DNA from: Mycobacterium sp. DL592
Lineage (GTDB): Bacteria > Actinomycetota > Actinomycetes > Mycobacteriales > Mycobacteriaceae
DNA: 64,000 bases
Direction: 5' to 3'
Assembly (NCBI RefSeq): GCF_011694515.1
Contig: NZ_CP050192.1
Span: forward strand, 2,911,301-2,975,300
The translations under genes and the position numbers were made by a program. The notes under the pieces were generated by a model. It saw only the letters and a list, made by a program, of their open reading frames with translations, did no database searches and had not been told where the DNA came from. Positions 1-9,286 of the stretch are shown here, piece by piece. Every line of letters starts with the position of its first letter. The stretch's first letter is position 1.

Positions 1-1729
1 TGATGGTGAAACGCTTGACCTGCTCCCACCGGTTGAGGTGCTTGTTGAGCGTGTCGACGTACTCGCCGATCATCTCCTTGGTCTTCTCGTCGCGGGCGAT
101 CTCGGAGAATGACTTGCCCTCCAAACCGTTTCGGTCGGCCCACTCCCTGATCGCCTCGCCGTCGAGGCTGACCAGCGCGACACAGTAGGGCTTGCTCTCG
201 CCGTAGATAATGATCTCGCTGGCGAACGGGCACAGCCCCTTGAACATCGCCGAAATCGCCGAGGGCGCGACGTATTTGCCCTGCGACGTCTTGAACATGT
301 CCTTCTTGCGGTCGGTGATCCGCAGGAACCCCTCGGCGTCGAGTTCACCGATGTCACCGGTGTGGAACCAGCCGTCGGGCTCGATGGCCTCGGCCGTGGC
401 CTCGGGCAGGTCGTGGTACCCGCTCATCACACCGGGACCCTTGAGCAGGACCTCCCCGTCCTCGGCGATCTTGACCTCGGTGTAGGGGAACGTCCACCCC
501 ACCGTGCCGAACCGGTAAGCCTGCGGACGGTTCAACGACGAGGCCGCGGAGGTCTCGGTCAGTCCGTAGCCCTCCAGAACGATGGCGCCGACGGCGTCGA
601 ACCACTGTGCGACGTCGCGGTCCAGAGCCGCCGACCCGGAGATGAAGAACCGCAACCGCCCGCCGAACCGCTCGCGAATGGTGTTGAACACCAACCGGTC
701 TGCGAGCTTGTGCTGCAGCGCCAGCACCGGGCCGACGCGGTGGCCGGCCTGCTTGGCCCGCGACACCTGCAGCCCCACCTCCACAGCCCAGTCGAACAGG
801 CGCTTCTTGACCCCGCCCTCCTCGGCCATCATCTCGGTGATCCGGCCATGCACCTTCTCGAAGATGCGCGGGACGGCACCCATGAACGTCGGCCGGATGA
901 TGGCCAGGTTCTCGACGATCTTGTCGACCCGCCCATCGATCACGGTCGGGAAGCCGATCACCAGCGGAAGCGCCAGCATCACCTTGCCGAACGAGTGGGC
1001 CAGCGGCAGCCACAGGTAATTCAGGTCCTTGTCGCTGAGCACGCCCAGGGAGTCCAGTGCCGAGGCGGTGTAGGTCCACGCCTCGTGGTTGAGCCGAACA
1101 CCCTTGGGCTTACCGGTGGTGCCGGAGGTGTAGATCAGGGTGGCGAGCTGGTCGGGGCGGATCGCGTCGATCCGCTCGGTCACCGCGTTGGGTGTGTCAG
1201 CCAGCAACTGCTTGCCGAGCTGTTCGAGTTCCTCGAGCGTGATGACCCACTCGCCGTCGCCCGGGCCGTCGATGATCACCACCTTCTCCACGGCGGGAAG
1301 CTCCGCGCGATGCGCGATGAGCTTGTCCACCTGGGTCTGGTTCTCGGCGACGACGACCCGGCTGCCGGAATTGGCGACGATGAACGCCACATCCTCGGCA
1401 TTGGTCGTCGGATACACCGTCGTGGTGGCCGCACCGGCCGACAGAATGCCGAAGTCGATGGCCACCCACTCGTAGCGGGTCCCCGAGGCCAGCGCCACCC
1501 GATCCTCGGCGTTGATACCCAGCGATATCAACCCCGCGGCGATCAACTCGACGCGATCGCCCACCTGCTGCCAGGTGACGCCGGTCCAGCCGTCATTGTC
1601 GGGATAGCGGAATGCTTCCGCGGTGGGCGTGGCCGCGACACGGTCAAGAAACATCCGGGGCACCGACGGTGCCCGGTTGTCGATCTTGCTGATGTCGGGC
1701 CGCTCGTCGGATTTGCGCAGGCCTGCCAT
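1..1729 (-). CDS. Long-chain fatty acyl-CoA ligase (FadD15-like), 3' end outside window
   Basis: Adenylate-forming enzyme that activates fatty acids with ATP and CoA. The minus-strand frame is open from an ATG at 1729 to the window edge, giving 576 codons; relatives are about 600 residues, so only the C-terminal tip is missing. The P-loop-like signature YTSGTTGKPKG lies near residue 200 and is followed by a typical AMP-binding core. The N-terminus (MAGLRKSDERPDISK) and the order of motifs resemble FadD15-type mycobacterial ligases, but which FadD it is cannot be settled by eye. It lies downstream, on the same strand, of the small secreted protein ending at 1843. That 113-bp gap suggests separate transcription. 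Confidence 0.88.
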   Translation of the reverse strand, partial: MAGLRKSDERPDISKIDNRAPSVPRMFLDRVAATPTAEAFRYPDNDGWTGVTWQQVGDRVELIAAGLISLGINAEDRVALASGTRYEWVAIDFGILSAGAATTTVYPTTNAEDVAFIVANSGSRVVVAENQTQVDKLIAHRAELPAVEKVVIIDGPGDGEWVITLEELEQLGKQLLADTPNAVTERIDAIRPDQLATLIYTSGTTGKPKGVRLNHEAWTYTASALDSLGVLSDKDLNYLWLPLAHSFGKVMLALPLVIGFPTVIDGRVDKIVENLAIIRPTFMGAVPRIFEKVHGRITEMMAEEGGVKKRLFDWAVEVGLQVSRAKQAGHRVGPVLALQHKLADRLVFNTIRERFGGRLRFFISGSAALDRDVAQWFDAVGAIVLEGYGLTETSAASSLNRPQAYRFGTVGWTFPYTEVKIAEDGEVLLKGPGVMSGYHDLPEATAEAIEPDGWFHTGDIGELDAEGFLRITDRKKDMFKTSQGKYVAPSAISAMFKGLCPFASEIIIYGESKPYCVALVSLDGEAIREWADRNGLEGKSFSEIARDEKTKEMIGEYVDTLNKHLNRWEQVKRFTI

Positions 1730-1754
1730 GTGCGCGAGTTTATGAAGGTCGGCC

Positions 1755-1769
1755 TCCGCCGGTGGCGGA
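1755..1769 (-). terminator. Possible short hairpin after the secreted-protein gene
   Basis: A perfect 6-bp inverted repeat (TCCGCC / GGCGGA) with a 3-nt loop lies between the stop codon of the minus-strand gene ending at 1843 and the fadD start at 1729. There is no T-tract, which is usual for mycobacterial terminators. It is short and could be chance in GC-rich DNA. Confidence 0.25.
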
Positions 1770-1842
1770 ATCGGCAAGCCCACCGCGACGGGCTAGTCGA
1801 AATCCTGGGGATCGCGCTGCCGGCCCGAACACACCCGCGGGC

Positions 1843-2121
1843 TCACAATTGCGGGATCTGCGGAGCCTGCGGGATCTGGGGTGAGAGCGCTGGGGGCGGG
1901 ACGCCCGGCGCGGCCACGCAGACATCACTATCGCCGTCGTAGATCATGCCCGCCGGGCACTCGTGCACACACTGCCAGCGGTCCGCGTCAACGGCGGCCT
2001 GACCGGCCGGGCAGTGCTCGGCCAGCGATGTGGCCGGTGCCATCCGGATCACGCCGGCACCGACGCCGAGTCCGATGGACACCGCGGCCAGTGACCGCCG
2101 CACAGCCCTCGTCGTACCCAT
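1843..2121 (-). CDS. Small secreted cysteine-containing protein
   Basis: A 92-residue product of unknown function. Residues 1-35 form a signal peptide: basic start (TTRAVRR), hydrophobic core, and an Ala-rich cleavage region near ATSLA-EH. The mature part has four cysteines in two CPAG-like units (HCPAGQ and ECPAGM), which suggests two disulfides. It ends in a Pro/Gln tail with repeated PQIPQ units. The gene is monocistronic between fadD and a plus-strand acetyltransferase. I do not recognise a named family; similar short CPAG secreted proteins are common hypotheticals in mycobacteria (recollection, not searched). Confidence 0.7.
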   Translation of the reverse strand: MGTTRAVRRSLAAVSIGLGVGAGVIRMAPATSLAEHCPAGQAAVDADRWQCVHECPAGMIYDGDSDVCVAAPGVPPPALSPQIPQAPQIPQL

Positions 2122-2249
2122 CGGATGCCCCCCATCTGCGGCTTTATCGCCAGGCAGAGCCTATCGCCGGGCCGGCCGCCGCACCGGCAACACGCTCGCC
2201 GCCAACACCACCACGCCGTCGCCGTAACCGCGCCCAACCGCACCGCACA

Positions 2250-2789
2250 ATGGATTCCGTGACCGTCTCGATCACTGTCGCGACCGATGCCGACGCCGAC
2301 GAACTGGCGACGGTGGCCGCCGCGACGTTCCCACTGGCCTGTCCTCCGTCCTCGCCGCCACGCGAGGTCGCCGCCTTCATCGCAGCGCAGCTGTCCCCAC
2401 AACGATTCGGCGACTACCTGGCCGACCCGTCGCGGATCGTCCTCGCCGCGCGGCAGGCACACCGAATCATCGGCTACGCCATGCTCATTCGCGGGGTCGG
2501 CGACAACCCCGATGTCGCCCGTGCGGTGACCGCGCGGCCGGCGACGGAACTGTCGAAGATCTACGTCGCACCCGAACACCACGGCGGTAGCACTGCCGCG
2601 GCGCTGATGAACGATGCCGCCGACCGAGCCGCCAAGTCGGGCGCGCACTGCCTGTGGCTCGGGGTCAACCAGAACAACCTGCGGGCCCAGCGCTTCTACA
2701 CCAAACACGGGTTCACCATCGCCGGAACGAAGACGTTTGCGCTCGGCACCCACACCGAACATGACTTCGTGATGGTTCGCCATATCTAG
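2250..2789 (+). CDS. GNAT-family N-acetyltransferase
   Basis: A 179-residue protein beginning MDSVTVSITVAT. It has the GNAT pattern: a strand ending in LSKIYVAPEHHGG (motif A, acetyl-CoA pyrophosphate loop), followed by a helix (AAALMNDAADRAA), then LWLGVNQNNLRAQRFYTKHGF (shown here as the motif-B region) with the usual N-x-x-A-x-x-F-Y ending. The longer upstream reading frame is Arg/Pro-rich and looks non-coding, so the ATG at 2250 is preferred. Such enzymes acetylate small amines, antibiotics or protein N-termini; the substrate cannot be inferred. It precedes, on the same strand, the large sensor gene at 2907 with a 117-bp gap. Confidence 0.82.
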   Translation: MDSVTVSITVATDADADELATVAAATFPLACPPSSPPREVAAFIAAQLSPQRFGDYLADPSRIVLAARQAHRIIGYAMLIRGVGDNPDVARAVTARPATELSKIYVAPEHHGGSTAAALMNDAADRAAKSGAHCLWLGVNQNNLRAQRFYTKHGFTIAGTKTFALGTHTEHDFVMVRHI

Positions 2790-2906
2790 CCCCAGACCAG
2801 GCAGATGTGAGCCCGGCGCCACGTAAGGTTGGTCACAGGGCCGCTCCGCGCAAGTCCGAGGGCGCTGGCGCCAGGACACCGGCAAGGGCATGGCGAAAGG
2901 ACGCTC

Positions 2907-5900
2907 GTGGGAGACTCCGTATTCGGTGCCGACCCGGACGTGGGCGGCCATCTGGCCGCGGTGGACTGGTCGAGCACACCGTTGGGGCCTCCTGGCGACT
3001 GGCCGCAGAGTCTGCGAACCGCGGTGAGCATCCTGCTGTCCTCACGGTTTCCGATGTGGATGGCATGGGGACCCGAGCTGACGTTTTTTTGCAACTCCGC
3101 CTACCGTCGCGACACCCTCGGCCGGAAATACCCGTGGGCACTGGGCCGGCCCGCCCGCGAGGTCTGGGCCGAGATCTGGGACGACATCGGCCCCAGGATC
3201 GACCGCGTCCTGGCCACCGCCGAGGCGACCTGGGACGAAGGTCTGCTGCTCTTTCTGGAACGCTCCGGCTACCCCGAGGAGACCTACCACACCTTCTCCT
3301 ACAGCCCCTTGCGCGACGACCGCGCACAAGTCGTCGGAATGCTCTGCGTGGTCAGCGAAGACACCGACCGGGTGATCGGCGAACGGCGGATGGCGACGCT
3401 GCGAGACCTGGGCTCCGATCCGTCGGTGGTGCGCACCGAAGAGGAGATGCTGTCCTTCGCCGCCCGTCAACTCGCCCGCAACCCACGGGATCTGCCCTTC
3501 ACCCTGACCTACCTGTTCGACGACGACGGCAGCGCGCGGCTGGCCGGGCTGAGCCAGATCGCCGCCGGACACCCGGCCGCACCGCCCTGGCTGGCGGCGG
3601 CAGGACCCTCGGTGTGGCCACTGGACGCCCCGGCCCGCGGCGAGTCGGTGCTCGTCGGGCTCACCGATGCGCCGTTCGTCGATCTGCCACTCGGCGAGTG
3701 GAACGCTGCACCGCAGGGTGCGCTGGTCACACCCCTGCCGGTCCAGGGCGGCGCGCCGTGCGGGTTCCTGGTGGCCGGGCTGAACCGCTACCGCCCACTC
3801 GACGACGAGTACCGCGGGTTCATCAACCTGGTCGCCGGTCATATCGCGACGGGGATCAGCAGCGCCCGCAGCTACCGCGCCCAGCAGCGCCGCGCCGAGG
3901 AACTCGCCGAACTCGACTGCGCCAAGACGGCGTTCTTCTCCAACATCAGCCACGAGTTCCGCACCCCGATCACCCTCATCCTGGGGCCCGTCGCCGAACT
4001 GCGTGCCCGCACCTCCGGTATCGACGCGCACGCCCGTGCGGAACTCGACGTCGTCCACCGCAACGGATTGCGACTGGCCAAGCTGGTCAACACGCTGCTG
4101 GACTTCTCCCGCATCGAGGCCGGCCGCGTGCAGGCCCGCTACGAGCCGGTCGACCTGGCCGAGGTCACCGCGGAACTGGCCAGCGTTTTCCGCTCGGCGA
4201 TCGAGCGGGCCGGACTGCAGCTGGTCGTGGACTGCGCCCCGCTGGACGAACCCATCTATCTGGACCGCGACATGTGGGAGAAGGTGGTCCTCAACCTGCT
4301 GTCCAACGCATTGAAGTTCACCTTCGACGGCTCGATCACGGTGCGGGTCTGGACTGAGGAATCCGACGCGGTGGTCAGCGTGGCCGACACCGGCATCGGC
4401 GTGGCCGCCGAGGAAATGCCCAGGCTGTTCGAACGCTTCCACCGCATCGAGACCGCGCGGGCCCGGTCGACCGAAGGCAGCGGAATCGGCCTGGCCCTGG
4501 TCCGGGAACTCGTCGGACTGCACGGCGGCACCATCGCCGCCGACAGCGCGCCCGGAGCGGGAACGACATTCACCATCCGGCTGCCACACGGCGCCGCCCA
4601 CCTGCCTGCAGATACCGTGGCCCCCGCCGGATCGGGCTGGACGCCCTCCGGTGTCGCCGAACCGTATCTGCAGGAGGCGCTGCGCTGGCTGCCCGCCGAA
4701 GGCCGGACCACCGCCGATGCCACCGACAGCCAGCTGGCCGCCCTGACAAATCCGTCCGGACTGGCCGGGCCACCGGCCCGGGTGCTGGTCGCCGACGACA
4801 ACTCCGACATGCGCGAGTACCTGGTCCGGCTACTGCGCAACGCCGGCTACGAGGTCGACGCGGTCAACGACGGCCGCGAAGCACTCGACCGGATCCGGAC
4901 GGAGCTGCCTGACCTCGTCGTCAGCGATGTGATGATGCCCAGACTCGACGGGTTGTCACTGGTGAGCGCATTGCGCTCGGAACCACGCACCGTGGCAGTA
5001 CCAGTGCTGCTGCTCTCGGCGCGCGCCGGTCAGGAAGCCTCCATCGAGGGACTCCAAGCCGGCGCCGACGACTACCTGGTCAAGCCGTTCGCGGCGGCCG
5101 AACTACTCGCGCGAGTGCGTGCCAACATCGAACTCGCACGGATGCGTAGCCACCACAGCCGGTGGCGAAGCGCGTTGGTGGACTCACTTCAAGAGGCGTT
5201 CTTCGTCATGGACGAACGTGGCGCGGTCATCGAGATCAACGCCGCCTTCACCGACATCCTCGGCTACGGCCCCGAGGGTCTGCCCTACCCGCCGACGCAC
5301 CCGTGGTGGCCGGACGCCGGCACCGAGCGCGAAGCCAACCGGGAGATCGTGCACGCATTCGCAGGGATGCCCGACGACCCCGACGGCACCTACACTGTGC
5401 CGGTCACCCACCGTGACGGGCACCGGCTCTGGATCACCGCCAACATCGCCCACGCCGAGGACCCCGACACCGGCCGCAGCGTCATGGTCGGAACGTTCCG
5501 CGATGTCACCGCCGAGCACTACGCCGTGCAACGCCAGACCGCACTGTCGGCACTCAATCAGCAACTGGCACAAGCTGATACGGTCGAGGATGCGCTGCGG
5601 GACGCGCTGTATCAGATGTGTACCCAATGGTCGGCGCAGCGGGTGCTCGCCGCAGTCTTCCCCACCCCGGGCAGCACCCCCACCGCGCTGCCGCACACCC
5701 CGGAGCTGACCTGCACACCCCGCGACGTGAAGTGGTCCGAGATTGCCGAGCCCGCCCGCGCCCGCATCAGGGCCCTGGCGGGCAGCGGGGACCTGCTCAC
5801 CGCCGATACGACAACCGCCGGTTCGGTGGGGATCGCCCTGCAACACCCGCAGGGCATCCTCGTCGTGTGGATCGACCTGCCCGAGCAGCGGCCGTTCACC

Positions 5901-7061
5901 GCCGAGGACCAAACCCTGCTCAGCGTGCTCGCCGGCCGGCTCGGACAGGGTTTACAACGCGTTCACCAGGTCGACCAGCAACGCGAAACCGCTCTGGCAC
6001 TTCAACATTCGATTCTCGGCCCGGCCCGGCTGCCCGCAGGCTTCGCCGTCCGCTACCAGCCGGCGTCACACCCTCTGCAGGTCGGCGGCGACTGGTATGA
6101 CGTCGTCGACCTGGAGGACGGGCGCATCGCCCTGGTGGTGGGCGACTGCGTCGGCCATGACCTGACCGCCGCCACTGTGATGGGCCAGTTGCGCAGCGCC
6201 TGCCGGGCCCTGCTGCTCGAACAGGCGAGCCCCGCAGCGACGTTGGCAGGACTAGACCGCTTCGCGGCTCGGCTGCCCGGCGCACAGTGCACCACCGCCT
6301 TCTGCGCCGTCCTCGACCCCGAGACCGGGGAGCTGATCTACTCCAGCGCAGGGCATCCGCCACCGATCATGGTCGACATCGACGGCAACACCACTCTTCT
6401 CGAGGGTGGGCACTCGATATCGCTGGGCATCAAGCCGCAAACGAACCGCCCGCAGGCGCAGGTGACGGTGCCGGCCCAGGCCACGCTGCTGCTCTACACC
6501 GACGGCCTGGTCGAACGGCGGCGACGCTCCCTCGATGACGGAATCACCAGGGCTGCAGAAGTCATCCGCGACGACAGCGCACTGGACCTCGGCTCGCTCG
6601 CCGACCAGGTGATGTCGCAACTGGCACCACCGGGCGGCTACCAGGACGACGTCGCCCTACTGCTCTACCGCCATCCCGCACCGCTGCAGGTGACGATCCC
6701 CGCCGACGCGGTCCATCTAGCCCCCGCCCGCGCGGCACTACGCGACTGGCTGTCCGCGGCAGGCATCGATCACGATCAGGCCCAGGACGTCCTCGTCGCC
6801 GCCGGAGAAGCCGTCACGAACGCGATCGAGCACGGCTACCGGCACACCGACGGCGGCACCATCACCCTGGTCGCGACCTCGGAGGTGGATGAGTTGCGCC
6901 TGACCATCACCGACAGCGGATCGTGGAAGCCGAAACAGACCGTGGCCAACTCGCATCGCGGCCGGGGCATCCAGATCATGCGCGCATTGATGGAGGACGT
7001 GGATATCCTTCCCGACAGCACGGGCACCACAGTCCGCCTGTCGACGAGGATCCGTCGATGA
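2907..7061 (+). CDS. Hybrid histidine kinase / receiver / SpoIIE phosphatase / anti-sigma ATPase fusion
   Basis: A 1384-residue cytoplasmic signalling protein. The GTG at 2907 is chosen because GAAAGGA lies 6 nt upstream. Approximate domains: PAS-like sensor (30-160); GAF-like (165-330); HisKA with phospho-acceptor His near residue 349 in [12 protein letters not shown]; HATPase with N box NLLSNALKF (~464) and G boxes DTGIGV and GSGIGL; receiver (625-745) with Asp in [10 protein letters not shown] and Lys in VKPF; PAS (760-870); GAF-like (880-1015); PP2C/SpoIIE serine phosphatase (1040-1250) with GGDWYD, GDCVGHD and YQDD metal motifs; and an RsbW-type ATPase (1258-1383) with [10 protein letters not shown]. 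All active-site motifs look intact. The tail resembles Rv1364c-type partner-switching proteins. It overlaps the STAS gene by ATGA. It likely joins phosphorelay input to sigma-factor control; the sigma target is unknown. Confidence 0.9.
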   Translation: MGDSVFGADPDVGGHLAAVDWSSTPLGPPGDWPQSLRTAVSILLSSRFPMWMAWGPELTFFCNSAYRRDTLGRKYPWALGRPAREVWAEIWDDIGPRIDRVLATAEATWDEGLLLFLERSGYPEETYHTFSYSPLRDDRAQVVGMLCVVSEDTDRVIGERRMATLRDLGSDPSVVRTEEEMLSFAARQLARNPRDLPFTLTYLFDDDGSARLAGLSQIAAGHPAAPPWLAAAGPSVWPLDAPARGESVLVGLTDAPFVDLPLGEWNAAPQGALVTPLPVQGGAPCGFLVAGLNRYRPLDDEYRGFINLVAGHIATGISSARSYRAQQRRAEELAELDCAKTAFFSNISHEFRTPITLILGPVAELRARTSGIDAHARAELDVVHRNGLRLAKLVNTLLDFSRIEAGRVQARYEPVDLAEVTAELASVFRSAIERAGLQLVVDCAPLDEPIYLDRDMWEKVVLNLLSNALKFTFDGSITVRVWTEESDAVVSVADTGIGVAAEEMPRLFERFHRIETARARSTEGSGIGLALVRELVGLHGGTIAADSAPGAGTTFTIRLPHGAAHLPADTVAPAGSGWTPSGVAEPYLQEALRWLPAEGRTTADATDSQLAALTNPSGLAGPPARVLVADDNSDMREYLVRLLRNAGYEVDAVNDGREALDRIRTELPDLVVSDVMMPRLDGLSLVSALRSEPRTVAVPVLLLSARAGQEASIEGLQAGADDYLVKPFAAAELLARVRANIELARMRSHHSRWRSALVDSLQEAFFVMDERGAVIEINAAFTDILGYGPEGLPYPPTHPWWPDAGTEREANREIVHAFAGMPDDPDGTYTVPVTHRDGHRLWITANIAHAEDPDTGRSVMVGTFRDVTAEHYAVQRQTALSALNQQLAQADTVEDALRDALYQMCTQWSAQRVLAAVFPTPGSTPTALPHTPELTCTPRDVKWSEIAEPARARIRALAGSGDLLTADTTTAGSVGIALQHPQGILVVWIDLPEQRPFTAEDQTLLSVLAGRLGQGLQRVHQVDQQRETALALQHSILGPARLPAGFAVRYQPASHPLQVGGDWYDVVDLEDGRIALVVGDCVGHDLTAATVMGQLRSACRALLLEQASPAATLAGLDRFAARLPGAQCTTAFCAVLDPETGELIYSSAGHPPPIMVDIDGNTTLLEGGHSISLGIKPQTNRPQAQVTVPAQATLLLYTDGLVERRRRSLDDGITRAAEVIRDDSALDLGSLADQVMSQLAPPGGYQDDVALLLYRHPAPLQVTIPADAVHLAPARAALRDWLSAAGIDHDQAQDVLVAAGEAVTNAIEHGYRHTDGGTITLVATSEVDELRLTITDSGSWKPKQTVANSHRGRGIQIMRALMEDVDILPDSTGTTVRLSTRIRR

Positions 7062-7369
7062 GCACGCCGCTGACCGTTCACACCGAGCGCGGTGCCGACG
7101 ATCAGGTCGTCGTACGCGCGGCCGGCGAGATCGACGCCAGCAACGTCGCCTCCTTCGCCGAGGCCCTCCAGGCCGGATTCGCCGAAGCTGTCGACACGCT
7201 CACCCTCGACCTGAGCGCAGTGCACTATCTGGACAGCGCGGCGATCAATGTGCTTGTCCCCCACGCCGAATCACTCAGCATCGTCGCCAATCCGCTGCTG
7301 ACCAGGGTGCTGCAGATCAGCGGCCTGGACAAGCTGACCACCGTGCGGCCGGCGCCGCCGGCCGACTGA
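7058..7369 (+). CDS. STAS-domain anti-sigma-factor antagonist
   Basis: A 103-residue single STAS domain beginning [15 protein letters not shown]. The phosphorylation-loop region reads HYLDSAAINVL, where family members carry DSSGLGVL; the Ser after Asp is retained as the likely phospho-site. The core strands AAGEIDAS and LTLDLS fit the RsbV/SpoIIAA fold. Its ATG overlaps the stop of the upstream fusion gene (ATGA), so translation is probably coupled. The inferred role is partner switching: the upstream protein's ATPase domain would phosphorylate or bind it and the SpoIIE domain would dephosphorylate it, so releasing a sigma factor. It is the only obvious antagonist in the window. Confidence 0.87.
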   Translation: MSTPLTVHTERGADDQVVVRAAGEIDASNVASFAEALQAGFAEAVDTLTLDLSAVHYLDSAAINVLVPHAESLSIVANPLLTRVLQISGLDKLTTVRPAPPAD

Positions 7370-7376
7370 TTCGGCG

Positions 7377-8432
7377 TCAGAGGCCGCCGGGGCGGCTGAG
7401 CGCCAGCAGCCGCGAGGTGGCCCGCAGGTACTTCTTTCGGTATCCCCCGGCGAGCATCTCCTCGGAGAACAGCGTGTCAAGCTTGGCGCCGGAGGCCACC
7501 ACCGGAATCCCGGCGTCGTAGAGCCGGTCGGTGAGCGCGACCAGCCGCAGCGCGACGTTCTGATCGTCCAGCGGGTGCACGCCGGTGACGAAAACCGCTG
7601 ACACACCTTCGATCAGGGTGAGGTAGCGCGACGGATGCATGGTCGCCAGGTGCGCGCACAGCGAGTCGAAGTCGTCGAGGGTGGCACCCGCGGTGGCCGC
7701 CGCCCCGGCGGTCACCTCCTCGTCGGAGAGCGGCTCGGGCGCCGGTGGCAGCCCCCGGTGCCGGTAATCCGGACCCTCTATGCGTACCGTGGTGAAAATG
7801 CTTGCCAGCGTGTTGATTTCACGCAGGAAGTCCTGGGCGGCGAATCTGCCTTCGCCGAGTTGCTCGGGAAGCGTGTTGGAGGTGGCTGCGATCGACACGC
7901 CCCGCTCGACGAGCTGGGACAGCATCCGCGAGATCAGCGTGGTGTTACCGGGATCGTCGAGCTCGAACTCGTCGATGCAGACCACCACATAGTCGGCGAG
8001 CAGGTCGATGCATTCGACGAACCCGAACACCCCGGCCAGCTGGGTCAGCTCACCGAACGTCGCGAACGCCTTGGGATGCTCGGCGGAGTCCGGCAGCGTG
8101 CGGTAGGCCGACGCCAGCAGGTGGGTCTTGCCCACCCCGAACCCGCCATCGAGGTAGATCCCCACACCGGGCATCACCTCGCGCCGGCCGAAGAGCTTCT
8201 TGCGCCCGGCGCGGCGCCGCAGCGCCTCCTCGCAGAAAGCCCGGCACGCGTCGACGGCGGCGGCCTGGCTGGGTTCGGCCGGATCGGGCCGATAGCTGTC
8301 GAAGGTGACATCGGCGAAGGTCGGCGGCGGCACCAGCTGGGCGATGAGCCGCTCCGGTGACACCGTGGGATGCCGATCGGCCAGATGGTCAAGCCCCGGT
8401 ACCGAATTGGCTTCGGCTGGGCGGCGGTCCAT
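7377..8432 (-). CDS. zapE: AFG1/ZapE-family P-loop ATPase
   Basis: A 351-residue cell-division-associated ATPase, the homologue of Rv2670c. The Walker A sequence DGGFGVGKTHLL lies near residue 85 and Walker B VVCIDEFELDD near residue 155, followed by the sensor motif IAATSN typical of AFG1/ZapE. The ATG at 8432 is preferred over the ATG at 8468 because a TACAGT hexamer ends 6 nt upstream, fitting a leaderless transcript, and because the longer form would overlap ribD. It is divergent from ribD with 34 bp between starts and converges on the STAS gene with a 7-bp gap. In E. coli ZapE interacts with FtsZ; the mycobacterial role is inferred. Confidence 0.88.
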   Translation of the reverse strand: MDRRPAEANSVPGLDHLADRHPTVSPERLIAQLVPPPTFADVTFDSYRPDPAEPSQAAAVDACRAFCEEALRRRAGRKKLFGRREVMPGVGIYLDGGFGVGKTHLLASAYRTLPDSAEHPKAFATFGELTQLAGVFGFVECIDLLADYVVVCIDEFELDDPGNTTLISRMLSQLVERGVSIAATSNTLPEQLGEGRFAAQDFLREINTLASIFTTVRIEGPDYRHRGLPPAPEPLSDEEVTAGAAATAGATLDDFDSLCAHLATMHPSRYLTLIEGVSAVFVTGVHPLDDQNVALRLVALTDRLYDAGIPVVASGAKLDTLFSEEMLAGGYRKKYLRATSRLLALSRPGGL

Positions 8433-8438
8433 GGACGA

Positions 8439-8444
8439 ACTGTA
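8439..8444 (-). promoter_or_regulatory. Leaderless -10 element for zapE
   Basis: TACAGT on the minus strand ends 6 nt before the ATG at 8432. This spacing places the transcription start at or next to the start codon and supports the shorter zapE form. Confidence 0.5.
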
Positions 8445-8466
8445 TCGACGTGTTGCAATCGTTTGC

Positions 8467-9249
8467 ATGGGAAGCCCACGCCACGACGAGTCGGATGGGA
8501 CCTACTTCACACTGCTCGGCCCGGACGGCCCGGTGGATGACGACGGGCTCTACTCGCTCTACGCCTACCCCGACGGTGTCGCGCACTGGGTCCGCGGCAA
8601 CGCGATCATCAGCCTCGACGGCGGCGCCACCACCGACGGAACCTCCGGCGGTCTCGGCGCGGCAGGCGACCGGCGCCTGTTCAACGTGCTGCGCGAGCTT
8701 GCCGATGTGATCGTCGTCGGCGCCGGAACCGCCCGCACCGAGAACTACTCCGGCGCGCAGATGACCGTCGCTCAGCGGCGCAACCGCCAGCACCGCGGCC
8801 AGGGTGAGATACCGCCGATCGCGCTGGTGACCCGCTCGGGGCGCCTGGACCACGACCTCGCGGTGCTGACCCGCACCGAGGTGCCCCCGCTCGTCCTGAC
8901 CTGTGCAGACGCCGCCGAGCAGGCCCGTTCCCTGCTGGGCTCGAGCGCCGAGGTGCTCAGTTGCTCCGCCGACGACCCCGCCGAGGTGGACCTGGCCGCG
9001 GCCGTGGCTGCGCTGGCCGACCGCGGCCTGAGCAGGATTCTGTGCGAAGGCGGCCCCAGCCTGATGGGGACCTTCCTGGCGGCGGGGCTACTCGACGAAA
9101 TGTGCCTGACCACCGCGCCGGTATTGGTCGGCGGCGACGGGCCACGCATCACCGCGGGGTCGGCACAGGTGTTGGCCAGGATGGAGCGGCGGCACCTGAT
9201 GTCCGACGCCGGCGGCTACCTCTACGGCCGCTACACGCGCGTGAGCTGA
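8467..9249 (+). CDS. ribD: RibD-C-domain pyrimidine reductase (Rv2671-like)
   Basis: A 260-residue protein of the riboflavin-specific deaminase/reductase C-terminal family, which has a dihydrofolate-reductase-like fold. Signatures: SLDGGATTDGTSG near residue 60, NVLRELADVIVVGAGT (Rossmann-like nucleotide-binding strand), and EGGPSLMGTFL near residue 200. It has no deaminase domain, as in Rv2671, which can supply dihydrofolate reductase activity in M. tuberculosis. The start is taken as the ATG at 8467, aligning with the family N-terminus; an in-frame ATG at 8431 is possible but overlaps the zapE start. It is divergent from zapE and followed by a lipoprotein hydrolase gene with its own promoter. 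Confidence 0.85.
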   Translation: MGSPRHDESDGTYFTLLGPDGPVDDDGLYSLYAYPDGVAHWVRGNAIISLDGGATTDGTSGGLGAAGDRRLFNVLRELADVIVVGAGTARTENYSGAQMTVAQRRNRQHRGQGEIPPIALVTRSGRLDHDLAVLTRTEVPPLVLTCADAAEQARSLLGSSAEVLSCSADDPAEVDLAAAVAALADRGLSRILCEGGPSLMGTFLAAGLLDEMCLTTAPVLVGGDGPRITAGSAQVLARMERRHLMSDAGGYLYGRYTRVS

Positions 9250-9273
9250 CACGGCTATCGCCGAGCCTGTCGC

Positions 9274-9279
9274 TACTGT
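9274..9279 (+). promoter_or_regulatory. Leaderless -10 element for the lipoprotein hydrolase
   Basis: TACTGT lies 7 nt before the ATG at 9287. This favours the ATG over the two in-frame GTG codons at 9278 and 9281, which overlap or touch the hexamer. Confidence 0.45.
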
Positions 9280-9286
9280 GGTGGGC

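Noticed and set aside
362..1942. Long plus-strand open frame of 526 codons opposite fadD
   Set aside because: Mirror frame of the fatty acyl-CoA ligase; composition is Arg/His/Gln-rich with no domain signature, as expected from GC-rich antisense codons.
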